Shown here piece after piece: positions 1-17,175 of a stretch of 64,000 nt of DNA; the stretch's first letter is position 1; each line of letters starts with the position of its first letter. This stretch comes from Misgurnus anguillicaudatus (Eukaryota > Chordata > Actinopteri > Cypriniformes > Cobitidae), in assembly GCF_027580225.2 (NCBI RefSeq), contig NC_073358.2, positions 12,506,001 to 12,570,000 of the forward strand. Direction: 5' to 3'. Made by a program: the position numbers and the translations under genes. The notes beneath the pieces are model-generated. The model had not been told where the DNA came from. It saw nothing but the letters and a program-made list of their open reading frames with translations, and ran no database searches.

Positions 1-2659
<2,659 letters not shown>

Positions 2660-2732
2660 ACGTTTGCTTTAGAAAATTAAAATATTACAAAGGAAATGGT
2701 TTTAAGATGCAATTTTAATCTTTTCTTTTTTT

Positions 2733-2738
2733 AATAAA
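2733..2738 (+). promoter_or_regulatory. slc30a5: poly(A) signal of slc30a5
   Basis: AATAAA lies 74 bases after the slc30a5 stop in an AT-rich stretch. It is the first canonical signal after the stop, so the 3'UTR is probably only about 100 bases. Confidence 0.6.
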
Positions 2739-2916
2739 AATATTTTATAATGTTTATTATGATTCTGTGTGTTTTCTAATATTGACTACCAGTAGCAAAA
2801 CTAAATAAACTACATAAAGGCTACACACAAACTAAATAAAGGTCTTATTAGACCTGAGTTAACATGGCATGTTAAAGGGATAGTTCACCCAAAAATGAAA
2901 ATTAATCATTAGTAGA

Positions 2917-3509
2917 TATCCTTTTCGTTTTCACATTACTTTCATATTCACATTTTATTACACAATTTTCTCCTGCATATTGGCCTGGTCCTGATACTTA
3001 AGGGTATAGTTCACCCAAAAATGAAAATTCTGTTGTCATTTACTCATCCTCATGTTGTTTTAAACCTGTATGAATTTCTTCTTTCTAATGAACACAAAAG
3101 AAGATATTTTGAGAAATGATTGTAAACATACAGCATATAGTGTCCATTGACTTCTATAGTAGGATTAAAAAATATGATGGAATTTAATGGGTACCGTCAA
3201 CTGTGGGCTTTCCATCATTTATCAAAATATTTTCTTCATCATTTATCACAATACTTCCAAAACATTTTTCCTACTATGAAAGTCACTGGACACTATATGC
3301 TGTGTGTTTACCATCATTTCTCAAAATATATTTGTTTGTGTTCATCAGAAAAAGAAATGTATACAGGTTTAGAACAACATGAGGATGAGTAAATGATGAG
3401 AGAATTTTCATTTTTGGGTGAACTATCCTTTAAGTATCAGGACCAGGCCATGATCCAGGAGAAAATTATGTAATAAAATATGAATATGAAAGTAAACGAA
3501 AAGGATCCT
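2917..3509. repeat. foldback (nested palindromic MITE)
   Basis: The outer arms, roughly 2917-3000 and 3430-3509, are inverted copies of each other (both carry the GGCCTGGTCCTGATAC motif). Between them is a second inverted-repeat element at 3002-3429 with TTAA at 2998-3001 and 3430-3433 and ends reading GGGTATAGTTCACCC / AGGATAGTTCACCC. The 'GATAGTTCACCC' family is a common short non-autonomous DNA transposon in cyprinids. A single end of the same family sits at about 2877. The block fills the slc30a5-ccnb1 gap. Confidence 0.75.
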
Positions 3510-3689
3510 AGAATAAGTTTGATTGTATGTTTCGTTTTGGATATACTTAATAGAGAAATGTTAAATAAATAAGTATTTTTAAAACGAAATAGTTGTTTTA
3601 AAACGTTATCAAACCTCACCACAGCGAAAGATGGCAGTATAACGCACGCAAACTGATAGCACACCAGAAGAAGAACGCATTTAACTCGT

Positions 3690-3906
3690 ATCCCCGCCTC
3701 CTTCCGTCACGTGGTCTTTAGTTGTCTTGGAAACGCATTGATATCAGGTGCAGCTCGGCCAATCAGAGCTTACTGATTTTCGAACGCAGCGAATCAGCTT
3801 CGAAAGAGCAACAATTTAAACCCCAGGGCAGGAACAGCATTATATCGTGCTTGCTTTAGCAGAATCAAACAGTTTGTTCATCGATTCACAGCAACAAGGT
3901 TACAAA
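3690..3906 (+). promoter_or_regulatory. ccnb1: ccnb1 proximal promoter and 5'UTR
   Basis: Upstream of the ATG are an E-box CACGTG (3708-3713), a CCAAT box within GGCCAATCAG (CCAAT at 3759-3763) and a TTTAAA element near 3814 resembling a cell-cycle homology region (CHR). This E-box/CCAAT/CHR set is typical of G2/M-regulated cyclin B promoters, which use USF, NF-Y and DREAM/B-MYB. No transcription start can be placed from sequence alone. Confidence 0.5.
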
Positions 3907-6541
3907 ATGGCTCTCCGTGTTACCAGGGTAAGTTTTCGTTACTCTATTTCCTCGTAATGCTTAAACAGTATTGGGAATGTTGAGTTTCTTAAGAGTTTCT
4001 GATAATTCGACGTATTGAATTTTCTATAGTGTATATAACATTAACGTTGCATGGCAGATTCTTTGATACCACTCCTATGGTTCGAGTGCATACGTAACGT
4101 TAGTGCATAATTTGGTGTCTTCTGTTTATAATTTGGTGTCTTCTGTTTTCCACTTTCCCATTTGAACTATTTCGTATAACGTTACATGTGTTTGGATGGG
4201 TTTTTATTTAACTTTATATGAACTAAACACTCTCTCTTGCGTTTTTAAACTTATGTCTGCTCGTAATATTATGCGTTTGAGCAGAATACCCGGCTAGCCA
4301 ACAGCGAGAATCAGACCGCTCTGCCTGGGAAAGCAGTTGTAGCGAACAAGCCCGGACTGAGACCAAGGGCCGCGCTGGGGGAGATCGGCAACAACCCGCA
4401 GACCCGACAGGCTTTGAGGAAGAAGGTAACGCGCGATCATTTCTGTTCTTATAATATGAGAGTGTGTATGGCATTGACTGACTTTATTTTGTTATCCAGG
4501 ATGTGAAGGCTGCACCCGTTCCCGAGGTCGTGGCCGAGAAGTTGCCTACAGCTCAGCCTCTTAAAAAGGAGTCTCCTACTAAAGTCAAGAAGAATGACGT
4601 TCAGGTGAGTCTGATGGGTAAAGCCTTGAAGCGGTAGTTCGTTAGTTTAACTTGCTTGCATACAGCTGAAATGTTAACTCGTAGTTTACTTGCCCTCATT
4701 CCATCACTTATGTATGACTTCCTGTCTCTTTCAATGCTCTTATTGTTGTGTGGATCAACATGCCAATGTTCTTTTTTTTTAAGGGTTGGTTCACCCTAAA
4801 ATTGTAATTTATGCATGTTACAAACCTGTATAAAACGATGAATGTTTGTAACCAAACCGTTCATAAGCCCTGTTCACTTCCTTTGTTTTTTCCTACTATG
4901 AAAGCGAATAGGGTTCATGATCGGTTTGGTTGCAAACATTCCTCAAAATATCTTTTGTGTTTATCAAAACAAAGTAATGTATACAGGTTTTTAGCAACGT
5001 GATTGACAAAATGACAATTTTTGTTTGTGTGAACCCTCCCTTTAAAGTAATGTCTATTGGGTTTAATGTGTCTTCTAGCATTTAGTTTTGATTGCAAGCG
5101 ATTATTGTAAGTGATGCAAAGACTGGGAATACAACAATTTTAAGAGCCACCTGTAGGTGCAATACCCAATCTCACTTTAGTGTTTTACTTGCAGATTTTG
5201 TCTGAGCCCTCCTCTCCGGTTCCCATGGAGACCTCTGGCTGTGCTTCAGATGATCTGTGTCAGGCTTTCTCTGACGTTCTGCTTGACATTAAGGATGTGG
5301 ATGCAGATGATTACGACAATCCCATGCTGTGTAGTGAATACGTAAAAGATATCTACTTGTATCTCCGCCAGCTTGAGGTTTGCAACAAATGCTGTGTTCA
5401 GTGCTTTATTGCTGGGCTGTGTCGAGCTGTGTTTAACTATGCTCTTTCTTGCAGACCGAACAATCTGTTAGGCCAAAATATCTAGAAGGAAGAGAGGTTA
5501 CAGGAAATATGCGTGCCATTCTTATTGACTGGCTCGTCCAGGTCCAGATTAAGTTCAGGCTGCTGCAAGAGACCATGTACATGACTGTTGCCATCATTGA
5601 TCGCTTCCTGCAGGTAAGCTTTTGCGGAATTGTGTAAAGCTGCTTTGTTTTGATAATGCCTTTTTTGCTAATGTAACCTTTGTCCTTATCAACCAGGATA
5701 ATCCAGTTCCAAAGAAGCAATTGCAGCTTGTTGGCGTAACGGCCATGTTCATTGCCTCAAAGTATGAGGAGATGTACCCACCAGAGATTGCAGACTTCGC
5801 CTTCGTGACTGACCGTGCCTACACCACTGCTCAGATACGAGAGATGGAGATGAAGATCTTGAAGGTTCTCGACTTTGGCTTTGGAAGACCTCTACCTCTG
5901 CAGTTCCTCAGGAGGGCTTCAAAGATTGGAGATGTAAGACTGAATTGTGTCTTAAGGCTTCATTTGAACTGTCTCAACTGGTTTTAATTCTATCCCTTTT
6001 ATTTTCCAGGTTACTGCAGAGCATCACACATTGGCAAAGTACTTTCTGGAGCTCACCATGGTTGACTACGACATGATTCACTTTCCTCCCTCCCAAGTGG
6101 CTAGCGCAGCTTATGCCCTCACTCTGAAGGTCTTCAAGTGTGGAGAATGGGTGAGTGCCTTAGTTGTCTTGGATGTGTTTACATTAGTTTTGTCTAACCT
6201 TTTATTTCTGTGACTGTTGCAGACCCCTACGCTTCAGCATTATATGGGCTACAGTGAAGATCAGCTGGTTCCTGTGATGCAGCATATTGCCAAGAATGTT
6301 GTAAGGGTCAATGAGGGGCTTTCAAAACATCTGGTGAGTGGTTTTGGTCCAATTTATCCGGCCAATTTGGTGCTTTTTAAGCGCCGTGGTTAGAATTTTG
6401 CACTTGACATGGCCTACTGAAGTGTTTCTGATTTTCCAGGCTGTGAAGAACAAGTACTCCAGTCAGAAGCAGATGAGAATTGCCTCCATTTCTCAGCTTA
6501 AATCTCCCCTGATCAAAGAGCTGGCCAAGCAAATCTCATAG
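3907..6541 (+). CDS. ccnb1: G2/mitotic-specific cyclin B1, complete, nine exons
   Basis: Exons are 3907-3927, 4285-4425, 4500-4604, 5195-5377, 5455-5613, 5697-5933, 6010-6150, 6223-6333 and 6440-6541. Every exon length is a multiple of three and every boundary is AG/GT. The product is 399 aa, the usual length for fish cyclin B1. It activates CDK1 to drive entry into mitosis and is destroyed by APC/C at anaphase. The destruction box RAALGEIGN is at residues 35-43. A serine-rich segment SEPSSP at 92-97 resembles the cytoplasmic retention/phosphorylation region. The cyclin-box signature [12 protein letters not shown] is at residues 169-180, and the second cyclin fold lies in the last three exons. 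The start is the first ATG, giving MALRVTR as in other fish. Intron 3 contains a TTAA-flanked MITE (4783-5041). Confidence 0.97.
4783..5041. mobile_element. TTAA-flanked MITE in ccnb1 intron 3
   Basis: TTAA at 4779-4782 and 5042-5045 brackets a 259-bp element with ends GGGTTGGTTCACCC and, inverted, AGGGAGGGTTCACAC. It is related to the 'GTTCACCC' family at 3002-3429. It lies wholly inside intron 3 and does not touch the splice sites. Confidence 0.65.
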
Positions 6542-6745
6542 TGTGGGGGTTATTTTGAAGAGACTTAAGCACTATGTGCTACCTTGTAAAAATTGTAACT
6601 TATGCATGCTTTTACTATTGCGAGTTTTAATGTTTAAAGCGTTTTACAGATTCTTCTGCACTGCCATGATCTGCGCATAGGTTGTCTTTAATGTGTTCCA
6701 AGTGTTTATTAAACCTTGGCTTGTACATTGTACATTTTACTTTCA

Positions 6746-6751
6746 AATAAA
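6746..6751 (+). promoter_or_regulatory. ccnb1: poly(A) signal of ccnb1
   Basis: AATAAA is 205 bases after the ccnb1 stop, followed by a T-rich stretch, which suits a short 3'UTR. Confidence 0.65.
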
Positions 6752-6759
6752 CATTTTAA

Positions 6760-7963
6760 GGTTTAAGTTTGTCTCAATTTTCATTTTTTACTGCAAAAAA
6801 TGCTTATGCCGCCATGCCAAACAGTTTCTTCTCTCCAATCCCAACAATGGACAAGTGAAATTACTTTTAATGACAACTCTCCTGTCACGATCTTGAGACT
6901 CCAGACTATGTGTTTGTCTTGTGACATTGCATCTTTTGTTAGAAATTTTGTTTCCTGTTAAGTAGATTTCTACTTGAGTCGTTTGTTTTGAGTCACATGA
7001 ATTAAATCCTGATGTAATAAACAATTTCTGTTTTGAGAGTTAAGTCAACAATACAAGATGCAGAATAGGACATTCACAAATTTTACTTTGAAGAAAATCA
7101 TCCCAAATGTTCATCTTGTCAGAATTCATTGTCCATTAAACATCTAGATTGTATTACGTCTGCCCCTGTGAGAACTTTTTTTACTTTGATACTTTTGAAA
7201 AGGTTTTAATCAAGTGAGTCCAAACATGGTTCTTAGATTTTAGAGGAAATAAACTAAACCTTTTTGTCTTATGCTTTTCTTGCAATCAATATAACCTTAG
7301 AAGCTAGTACAGCATTAAAGAGTCACGTAAATTTTAGTATTTTTACCCATTGATCATAAATCTGTATGCCATGGATTCAGAATTACTTTGTATACAGCAC
7401 AAAGTTTTATGTAATGTTTGTATTTCCTGTTGTAATGGCTATGGGTTTTGAAGACATGCATGAGGCTACACTTTCTGTATGGTGCATGTATTGATAGCAT
7501 GGCTCCAGTAAAGGTTGGGATCATTCAGTGTTATGGTGATCAATATGGCCTCATGTTGTACTCTGGTCAGTCAGATCTCATCGCAACCTCTTTTTTTTCA
7601 TAAAGTGTTTTAATGGTTTAGAAATTGATCTCTAAAAATAGTAAATACTAGAGATGCAGATATATTCAGTAATTGGTATAGGTTGATAAAAGCCATTTTA
7701 CACATCATTGGCTATTGGCCCATAGTTTAAAAACAGGCTGATATATCCTGTCAATCAAAAGGGAACAGGAAAATGCAATGCATTAAAGCACTGTGTATAC
7801 AAAATGTGAAGAAACCACTAGTTTAATTTTAATGGCCATTTGAATGATATTAAGAAAATGTAATCTTTAGCATTGAGTTAATGTAACTACCAAACTATCT
7901 GTATCGGCAGATATCTGTATAATTGATATTGGTGGGAAAATTGGATCTAAATACCTCACTGCT
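6760..7963. other. intergenic, no gene seen
   Basis: AT-rich with no coding potential. The part from about 7640 to 7960 has diverged repeat character: the phrases GATATATTCAG, GCTGATATATCC and CGGCAGATATC recur, as in a known fish DNA-repeat type. Confidence 0.4.
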
Positions 7964-10133
7964 CTCAGGCACCTTTCTCAGGGTCCCTAAAATGGCAGTT
8001 GTTAAGCCTTTCTAAAGCGCAACCTGTACAAAACCACACTTGGTAACTACAGACCAGTTTCAAATATTCAAAGTCATACCTAAAAGGGAGGGGTTACTAT
8101 GTAAACATAGCTACCTACCATAAGGCTGAATGCACATCCGTGAGATGTGGCGGCCCACCGGGCTCAATTCTTGCACCACTTCTGTGCTCCCACAGGGCCA
8201 CATAATAAAAAGGAGCAAATTGCACAGGTAGTGTAGAAGCATTGTATTTGGAAACGAAGATGAAACTCTCAAGGTTAACACATACCTTCGATATAGGGGT
8301 CTAAACTAAAGACAAAATAAATGTAAAAAATCTTGGTGTAATTACAATTACAGTCTAATCTTAATTTCTTGTGAAAGCGATAATATAATCATTTTTCTGT
8401 CCTCTTATTACCAGAATTAGATATTTTGTCACAAAAAGGATTTAGAGAAACTTGTTCATGCTTTCATTCATTACCAGCAATGTGGATTATTGCAAATGAC
8501 GACTCATTTGGATTTCCAAAAAGATCATTAGACATGTGCAGCTCAACGAACACTGCTTCCAGAATTCTGACCAGAACCAAAAAAATCTGAGCACATCACT
8601 CCAGTCCTCCTCAGGTCCTTCCAGTTACATTTAAAATAGATCCTGAAGTATTATTATCAGTTTATAAATCACTCAGTGGCTTAGGACCTAAATTATACAT
8701 GCTTATTGAATATAAACCTAACAGATTGCTCAGAACATATAGGATCAAGTCAGTTAGAGATACCAAGGGTTTACTCAAATCAAAAACAAATGTGTTTAAC
8801 ACTGTACCGAATAAGCACTGTGCTATGAAACCATTTTTTCCCTTATTATTGCTATTTCAAAAACGTATCTCATATGCTTAACAGATTATGACTGTGAAAA
8901 TCATTAAATGCAAAATGGTTGAACCAATGAACCAATTCCTAGATGACTTATGGGTAAGAGGTTAACCTTAAGAAAAACTTGGCCAAAGTGGCTAGGAAAC
9001 CTGTATCATATAATCCTAAAACTTGATTTTCCAAGTGCAAAAAAAAGGTAAGCAAAAGATGTAGAGGGTATGCACGTGACGTCACCTTCGGTGATAGTGA
9101 CTGCGGTTACGCCCACTGAGTGGCAAAAGACAGAGCGGCAGCATTTGAGTACAGTGCGAAATCAGCAAAAACACGGTGAAAACGCGTCTAAATGGGAAAC
9201 AGCTGTTGGATGATAGACTGTACTAACAGATTAACAAGAATTCGGAGCTATCGTTTTACACAGACTGCCAAAAACATCGGAAGGAGAATTAATACATCGT
9301 TCATGCCTATGTCCACACACCACAGGTGGGTTGATAAGTTGCTAGGGTCACTATCAAGCAAAGGTTTTACTTTCTACTTAAAAGTATTGTTTCAAGTAAT
9401 TGTATATTATTCGTGTTTTTCTTTGGAAAACATACATTCAAAGAACAAAGAATAAATTTTAATATGCACTATTAAAGAATACACAGTATGATTCTATGCT
9501 TTAGATGAAGTAATTTTTTTCTCAATACAAACACCCTAATAAAGCACACATGCTTGGAAAATGTAACTAATGTAACTAAGTATTGTCCACTTCAAGTCCA
9601 ACTAATTCAATTTAAGCTGATAATAGTCAGTTTTACTGGCGTTTTCGCAGCAGTCGCTATGAAAACTAGCCATTTTGTTGAACGTTTGCCACTCATTAAG
9701 GCGAGTACGGCGTGGTCACGTGAAAAAGTGACGTCAAGGCATACCCTCTTTTCCATTGTAAATTTTAATACTGTATTCTAGCCGGTAGATGGCACACTTT
9801 CACTTTGAGATGTGAGAACGAGAGCTTTCCCAAGTAAACAAAGGGCTTTATTACATATTTCATAATGTTAATACGTTTATATTAATGTTTCGTAATGTAG
9901 ATTATATACTTGTTTCATTTAGTCTATTTTCCCCATTTCTTATTGTTGAGTAGCGTAATAAATTTAGCTTGACCTGAGACAACGTTTGCAACTAATATCA
10001 TTTATATTTCCTAATGTTCTGTTTTTTGTTTTCATTTTGTCTCTACTGTCTGTAATAATATGTATTTACTTTAAAGCTGCTTTTCACAATGCAAAATACT
10101 GAAAAGCAGTATAAAAATAAATTGAATTGACCC
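7964..10133 (+). mobile_element. decayed L2-like non-LTR retrotransposon (LINE) fragments
   Basis: Reverse-transcriptase-like pieces can be read on the + strand despite stops and frameshifts: a 'VVKP...' segment near 7995, GSILAPLL near 8160 (family GSILGPLLF), VDYC near 8480, and a C-terminal-like part through 8860 (ASRILT, YKSLSG, LGPK). A tail of the form AAAGCTGC...TAAAAATAAATTGAATTGA at 10072-10130 matches the usual 3' end of L2-type elements in fish. A THAP-bearing element (9065-9750) lies between the fragments. It is inactive. The left boundary is uncertain. Confidence 0.6.
9065..9750 (+). mobile_element. non-autonomous DNA transposon carrying a THAP-like exon remnant
   Basis: The inverted ends are GAGGGTATGCACGTGACGTC at the left and, inverted, GAGGGTATGCCTTGACGTCAC at the right. 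Inside, an ATG at 9192 opens a frame with CWMIDCTN...YRF, resembling the start of a THAP zinc finger (C-x4-C ... F), and then reaches a donor-like CAG|GTGGG near 9325. THAP exons occur in P-element and Kolobok transposases. No catalytic exons remain, so this is probably a deletion derivative. No target duplication was recognised. Confidence 0.55.
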
Positions 10134-10696
10134 CTCCCACTTTAAAAGGGCAATATGAGTGATGAGTAGGCTAGCCTACCTACAGTAGTCTATTGCGTCA
10201 GCATCAATGGACAGTCCTCAAGGACAAATCTCTTTACATATCAAATCATTTTTGATGACAGCATAAGAGACTAGAGTATGTTATAGAGCTGTTCTATAAA
10301 CGTCCTGTATACTTTGATCAAAGAACCTCACACATAGACAGTAACTGAATATTGCTTCATACGGTGGGAGGCGTCTTAATGCCTACATTAGCAACTGCGT
10401 AACCATTTTTTTTTATTAAAGGGCATTATTCATTATTTGTGCACCAAACAAATCAAATATCAAAGTAGAATTTGTTTTACAATTGCACAGGAAAAAATAC
10501 TGTTTATTTAACACACATTGACAACAAGCCTATTATTACACTGTGTGTATGCAGTATTATCTAAGTTGTCAAAATAAAAGTATATGCTACTCTATATATA
10601 CATACACACAAAATATCAAATCATTGTTTTTAACCACACATACTGTAAATTATCTAGTATATTTAAATTACATTTAGAGATTTATATTAAAATAAG

Positions 10697-13189
<2,493 letters not shown>

Positions 13190-13190
<1 letters not shown>

Positions 13191-13283
13191 TGTGTGTGTG
13201 CATGTGTGTGTGTGTGTGTGTGCGTGTGCGTGTGCGTGTGCGTGTGCGTGTGTGTGTGTGTGCGTGTGCGTGTGCGTGTGCGT

Positions 13284-13338
<55 letters not shown>
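13190..13338. repeat. compound (TG)n / (TGTGCG)n microsatellite
   Basis: About 150 bp of alternating purine-pyrimidine TG with interspersed CG (GTGCGTGTGCG units at 13220-13295), then pure TG to 13338. The following 13340-13550 contains the phrase GGGGACATTTTGATGTCCCC, a dispersed fish repeat. Confidence 0.97.
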
Positions 13339-13339
<1 letters not shown>

Positions 13340-13549
13340 TAATTATCACGACCAATTGTCCCCACAAAGATAGGAATACCAGTATTTTTGTGACCTCGTG
13401 GGGACATTTTGATGTCCCCATGAGGAAACAAGCTTATAAATCAAACAGAATGATGTTTATTGAAAATGTGAAGTAGCAGAAAGTTTTCTGTGATGATTGG
13501 GGTTAGGGAATGGGGTAGGTAAGGGGAATAGAATATACATGGTGCGCGC

Positions 13550-14415
13550 GTGTGTGTGTAGATTACATTGCTTGACAGGGTCACCTGTGTAATCATCAAG
13601 TTATCTGCTGTTTCTTTTTTTTAAAGAGACATTACTTCAAAAATCTACATAATTTGTTTATGATCGGTTTCTTTCATTCATAAACATAAAAATATCTACG
13701 CATTATTTATCAATCTCAGCTGCTGTCCTAAATGATGTTATCCCTAACTGATTCATTCATTTTCTGAACGGCATGACCTCACAAGACATATTCTTATGTC
13801 ATAAGCACATATCTCCCATTTGTAAGACACCATCTCAAAATAGATACCATAATAAATGAATCAAATTTCCTCCCCCTAGTATTTTGTTTCTGTACATCCC
13901 CCATTTTCGTATTCAACACAAATGGTGCATGTAATACGATCCATGAGCTTCGGTCACTTGGCACCATCATGATTTCATTAGATCAGCTCAAACAATACAA
14001 CTAACATAAGATCAAGCCAAAAAGGAAAAAAATGGAGGGACGGTGTTAATTTAATTCTGTTATACCCCAGCCCTGACTTCCGTTCTTTAAACGTCTGCTT
14101 TCCCCCCATGCACACATTGACAGCACTTATTGATTTCAGTAAAGTCAGTAAGGGCTAGTTTCCTCTTCACTGATCCTAAGGCACTCAGGGAGAAGGTCCC
14201 TGTCTGTCTGACTGGCTGGCCAGGTCATAACAGAGCAGAATGCAAAGCTCATAAATTATGCAGGAGCCTTGCCTTTGCCTAGACCTCCATTAATGATGTC
14301 ACCCAAACCCACAGAGCTAGATGCCATCCCATGGGACGTAATGATATAGTGTGGGGGTGCTGATCTATAGAAGTCACTCAAGGTTGCATGAATGAGATAG
14401 ATGAATGAATGGATG
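13550..14415. other. intergenic; 14140-14370 possible conserved non-coding element
   Basis: No gene. 14140-14370 is non-repetitive, relatively GC-rich and contains homeodomain-like ATAAATTATGCA. It looks like a candidate regulatory element, but without an alignment this is a guess. Confidence 0.25.
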
Positions 14416-14520
<105 letters not shown>

Positions 14521-14633
14521 CACAGGCTGTTGACTATGGCGCCATGTGCACAGTCAAGCTGTATAGATGATGATGATGGGGATGTTTAATGGATTTAAAA
14601 TGATGTTAGCACAATTACATATCATATTACACT

Positions 14634-15760
14634 CCTAGAAAAAAAAATGGTACAAATGGTAAAAGCTGTTACTGGGGCAGTACCCTTTTAAAAGGTCCTA
14701 ATGTGTACCATTTATTTACATATATATGCATTCATTTGGTAATATGAACTATTTAACGGGACAGTAATAGGATTTTCTTTTTTCTTAATAGGATCTAGTG
14801 GTTAAACTGTATTTTGCATTCAAAGGAATAGTGCTCTCTAGTGCCTCGCTTTTCCAAATGCGTGTTGCAACCACGTAGCCGTTATGTACTCACTGATCTA
14901 CTTGTCCGTTGCAGCTGGTTCACGTGTTCTGAACGAAAACGCGTTGCGGTAGGCTAGAGCTTTTCGTCCCTTTTATAGTTTTTCAATATGGCGGAACGAC
15001 AGGAGAGCAGAGGGGGAGGGTTTCATATTTTATTAAAGCTTTCCCGGGCGCTGTCATTGATTAGCGGACCCCCACCTGCTGTTAGCATTCCATTGACTAA
15101 AGAAACACGAGGCTCTATTTCTTTGTATCTTTACGTTATGGCCCAGTAGAAGCAGTTTTTGTAAAAACAGGCTAACGATTGAGTCATAACCTGCGACTCT
15201 CTGTCGCATAGTAGAGAAATTACCGACAGGAAGAGAAGCTCGCAGGCAATCTTTAACTGTCTATGAGGCAATCGGGTGGACGTGGAGGCATAAAGGTCCA
15301 TAAAAGCAACGGGACAAAATTGTTCAACAACGTTGCTTTTACTGTCTATGGGTGATTCAGATTTCTCTTGGCACAGCTATTAGAAGACTTACAATTGTCA
15401 CGTGACATCTACGTCATCAAGCTCAGTTTGAGTCTGCGCAGTACACCGACCCCCAGGAAGTGCAGGCTTCTAATTGACTTTACTTTTCTTAGTGAATCCA
15501 ATGGGGTTGCTGTGTCCATTTCTTTTACTGTCTATTCATGGAAGCCTTCTTGGACTTACCTGTTCAATGTAAATAAAGAGAAGAAATTCTAAGCTCACAA
15601 AGAAAAGTCAGATCATTGGCAGAGGTCATTTGACACCCCATGAGGACATATTTATGAATAAAGACGTTGATTTTGACTAATACAATATTTTAAAAAACTA
15701 CACATTGTCCCTTTAAGTTTGACAATGTACCTTTTGAAAGGGTATCACTTTGGTGACAGA
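14634..15760. mobile_element. 'GGTACAAATGG' family MITE split by a TTAA-flanked insertion
   Basis: The left part (14634-14752; GGGGCAGTACCC, AAAGGTCCTAATGTGTACCA) and the right part (15717-15760; TGTACCTTTTGAAAGGGTATCAC) together match the two other copies at 26275-26436 and 27969-28163. The intervening 14757-15712 is a separate element bracketed by TTAA. Confidence 0.65.
14757..15712. mobile_element. 956-bp TTAA-flanked non-autonomous element
   Basis: TTAA at 14753-14756 and 15713-15716, with short ends CGGGACAGT and, inverted, AGGGACAAT. It contains no transposase, and interrupts an older MITE. Confidence 0.6.
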
Positions 15761-16685
15761 CAGATTCTCTTCAAAAGTGGATGTAATCTCAAATGTTTAA
15801 AGAATTTTGTTGGGTGCATTTGTATTAATCAATAATAAAGCACACAAAGTAGAAATTTCTCAGCTTGATTTACTTCTTATAGCTTAGGTACTACTTATTG
15901 AATTATCAACAGCTCTAAGTCATCACATGTCATCTGAATAAAAATTATTATTACTTAAGATTCACTTAAAATGATGTTAGTAAAAAGCTTTCCTTGAAAG
16001 CTCCACGATTCCTTCTAGCAGACAGACAAATAACAGAAGAATAAAATGGTTCCAGATGTCAAATTTTTTCTTATAAGCTGTTAAAAAGTATAATTATATA
16101 AAGAAATGTTGGGTTGTTTCCAAGGTAATTTTCTGTCATTTTACATGTACTAGTGTTTTGGTTATCTCCATACACACAAACTTGCTCTGTCTGCATTCTT
16201 GCAAATCATTAAATGTTTTATTTATCATTAAATGTAGTATTTGTAAGCATATGTAAATCAAAGTTTAGTATTTTTACTGACATTTGAAAAAAATAATACA
16301 AAAATAAATAAAAAAATCCCTATAAATAAGATCTATTTTCACTCCTCCCCTCACTGCAGCCGTCTGCTCTCGTCTAAATTTCAGGCAAGGCGAGGTGAAT
16401 CTCAAACAAGCCTAATACTGACTGTAAAAATATATGGACGTAATGTCCGTGATGTTACCCATATGTTTGTAAAGAGCTTTTTAGAAGCGTAAAGTAGGCA
16501 GGGCATGCGGTCACCATCTTGGCCGCGCGTCACTGCGGGACGTGGGCAGACCCGGCTCCACAGGGGAGCCAGAGTGGGCCTGGCCCACCTAATCAGAGGT
16601 TTGGCCCCCACACCACATAACAGCCAATCTTTTAGCCAAAAATCTGTAATGTTATACTATATTAACAGGCGTGAGGATAATTCTT
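15761..16685. other. intergenic, no gene seen
   Basis: AT-rich. 16410-16640 is a GC-richer patch without a recognisable protein, probably part of a dispersed repeat. Confidence 0.35.
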
Positions 16686-17175
16686 AAAGGAATAGTCTAC
16701 TCATTTTCAATATTAAAATATGTTATTACCTTAACTAAGAATTGTTGATACATCCCTCTATCATTTGTGTGCGTGCACGTAAGCGCTGGGGCGCGTTGCA
16801 ACGCTTCGATAGCATTTAGCTTAGCCCCATTTATTCAATGGTACCATTTAGAGATAAAGTTAGAAGTGACCAAACACATCAACGTTTTTCCTATTTAAGA
16901 CGAGTAGTTATACGAGCAAGTTTGGTGGTACAAAATAAAACGTAGCACTTTTCTAAGCGGATTTAAAAGAGGAAGTATATTTTATGGCGTAATAGCACTT
17001 TTGGGAGTACTTTGACTCGGCGCAGTAACACCCTCCCTCTCCCATTGTGAGAGTGAGAAGGGGAGCGGACTTTTCAGGCGAGTCGAAGTACTCCCAAAAG
17101 TGCTATTACGCCATAAAATATAGTTCCTCTTTTAAATCCGCTTAGAAAAGTGCTACGTTTTATTTTGATTTACAC
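16686..17175. repeat. dispersed element ending in a strong hairpin
   Basis: Begins at a TTAA (16685-16688) followed by AGGAATAGTCTACTCATT, a form seen in many fish MITEs. The right part is a near-perfect inverted repeat: arm 16930-17021 (AAACGTAGCACTTTTCTAAG ... AAAAGTGCTATTACGCC inverted) pairs with 17085-17165 around an approximately 60-bp loop. The matching right TTAA end was not found, so the element may be truncated. Confidence 0.55.

Noticed and set aside
9192..9455. A possible host THAP gene
   Set aside because: It lies between transposon inverted ends, breaks down after the first zinc-finger-like residues, and has no partner exons.
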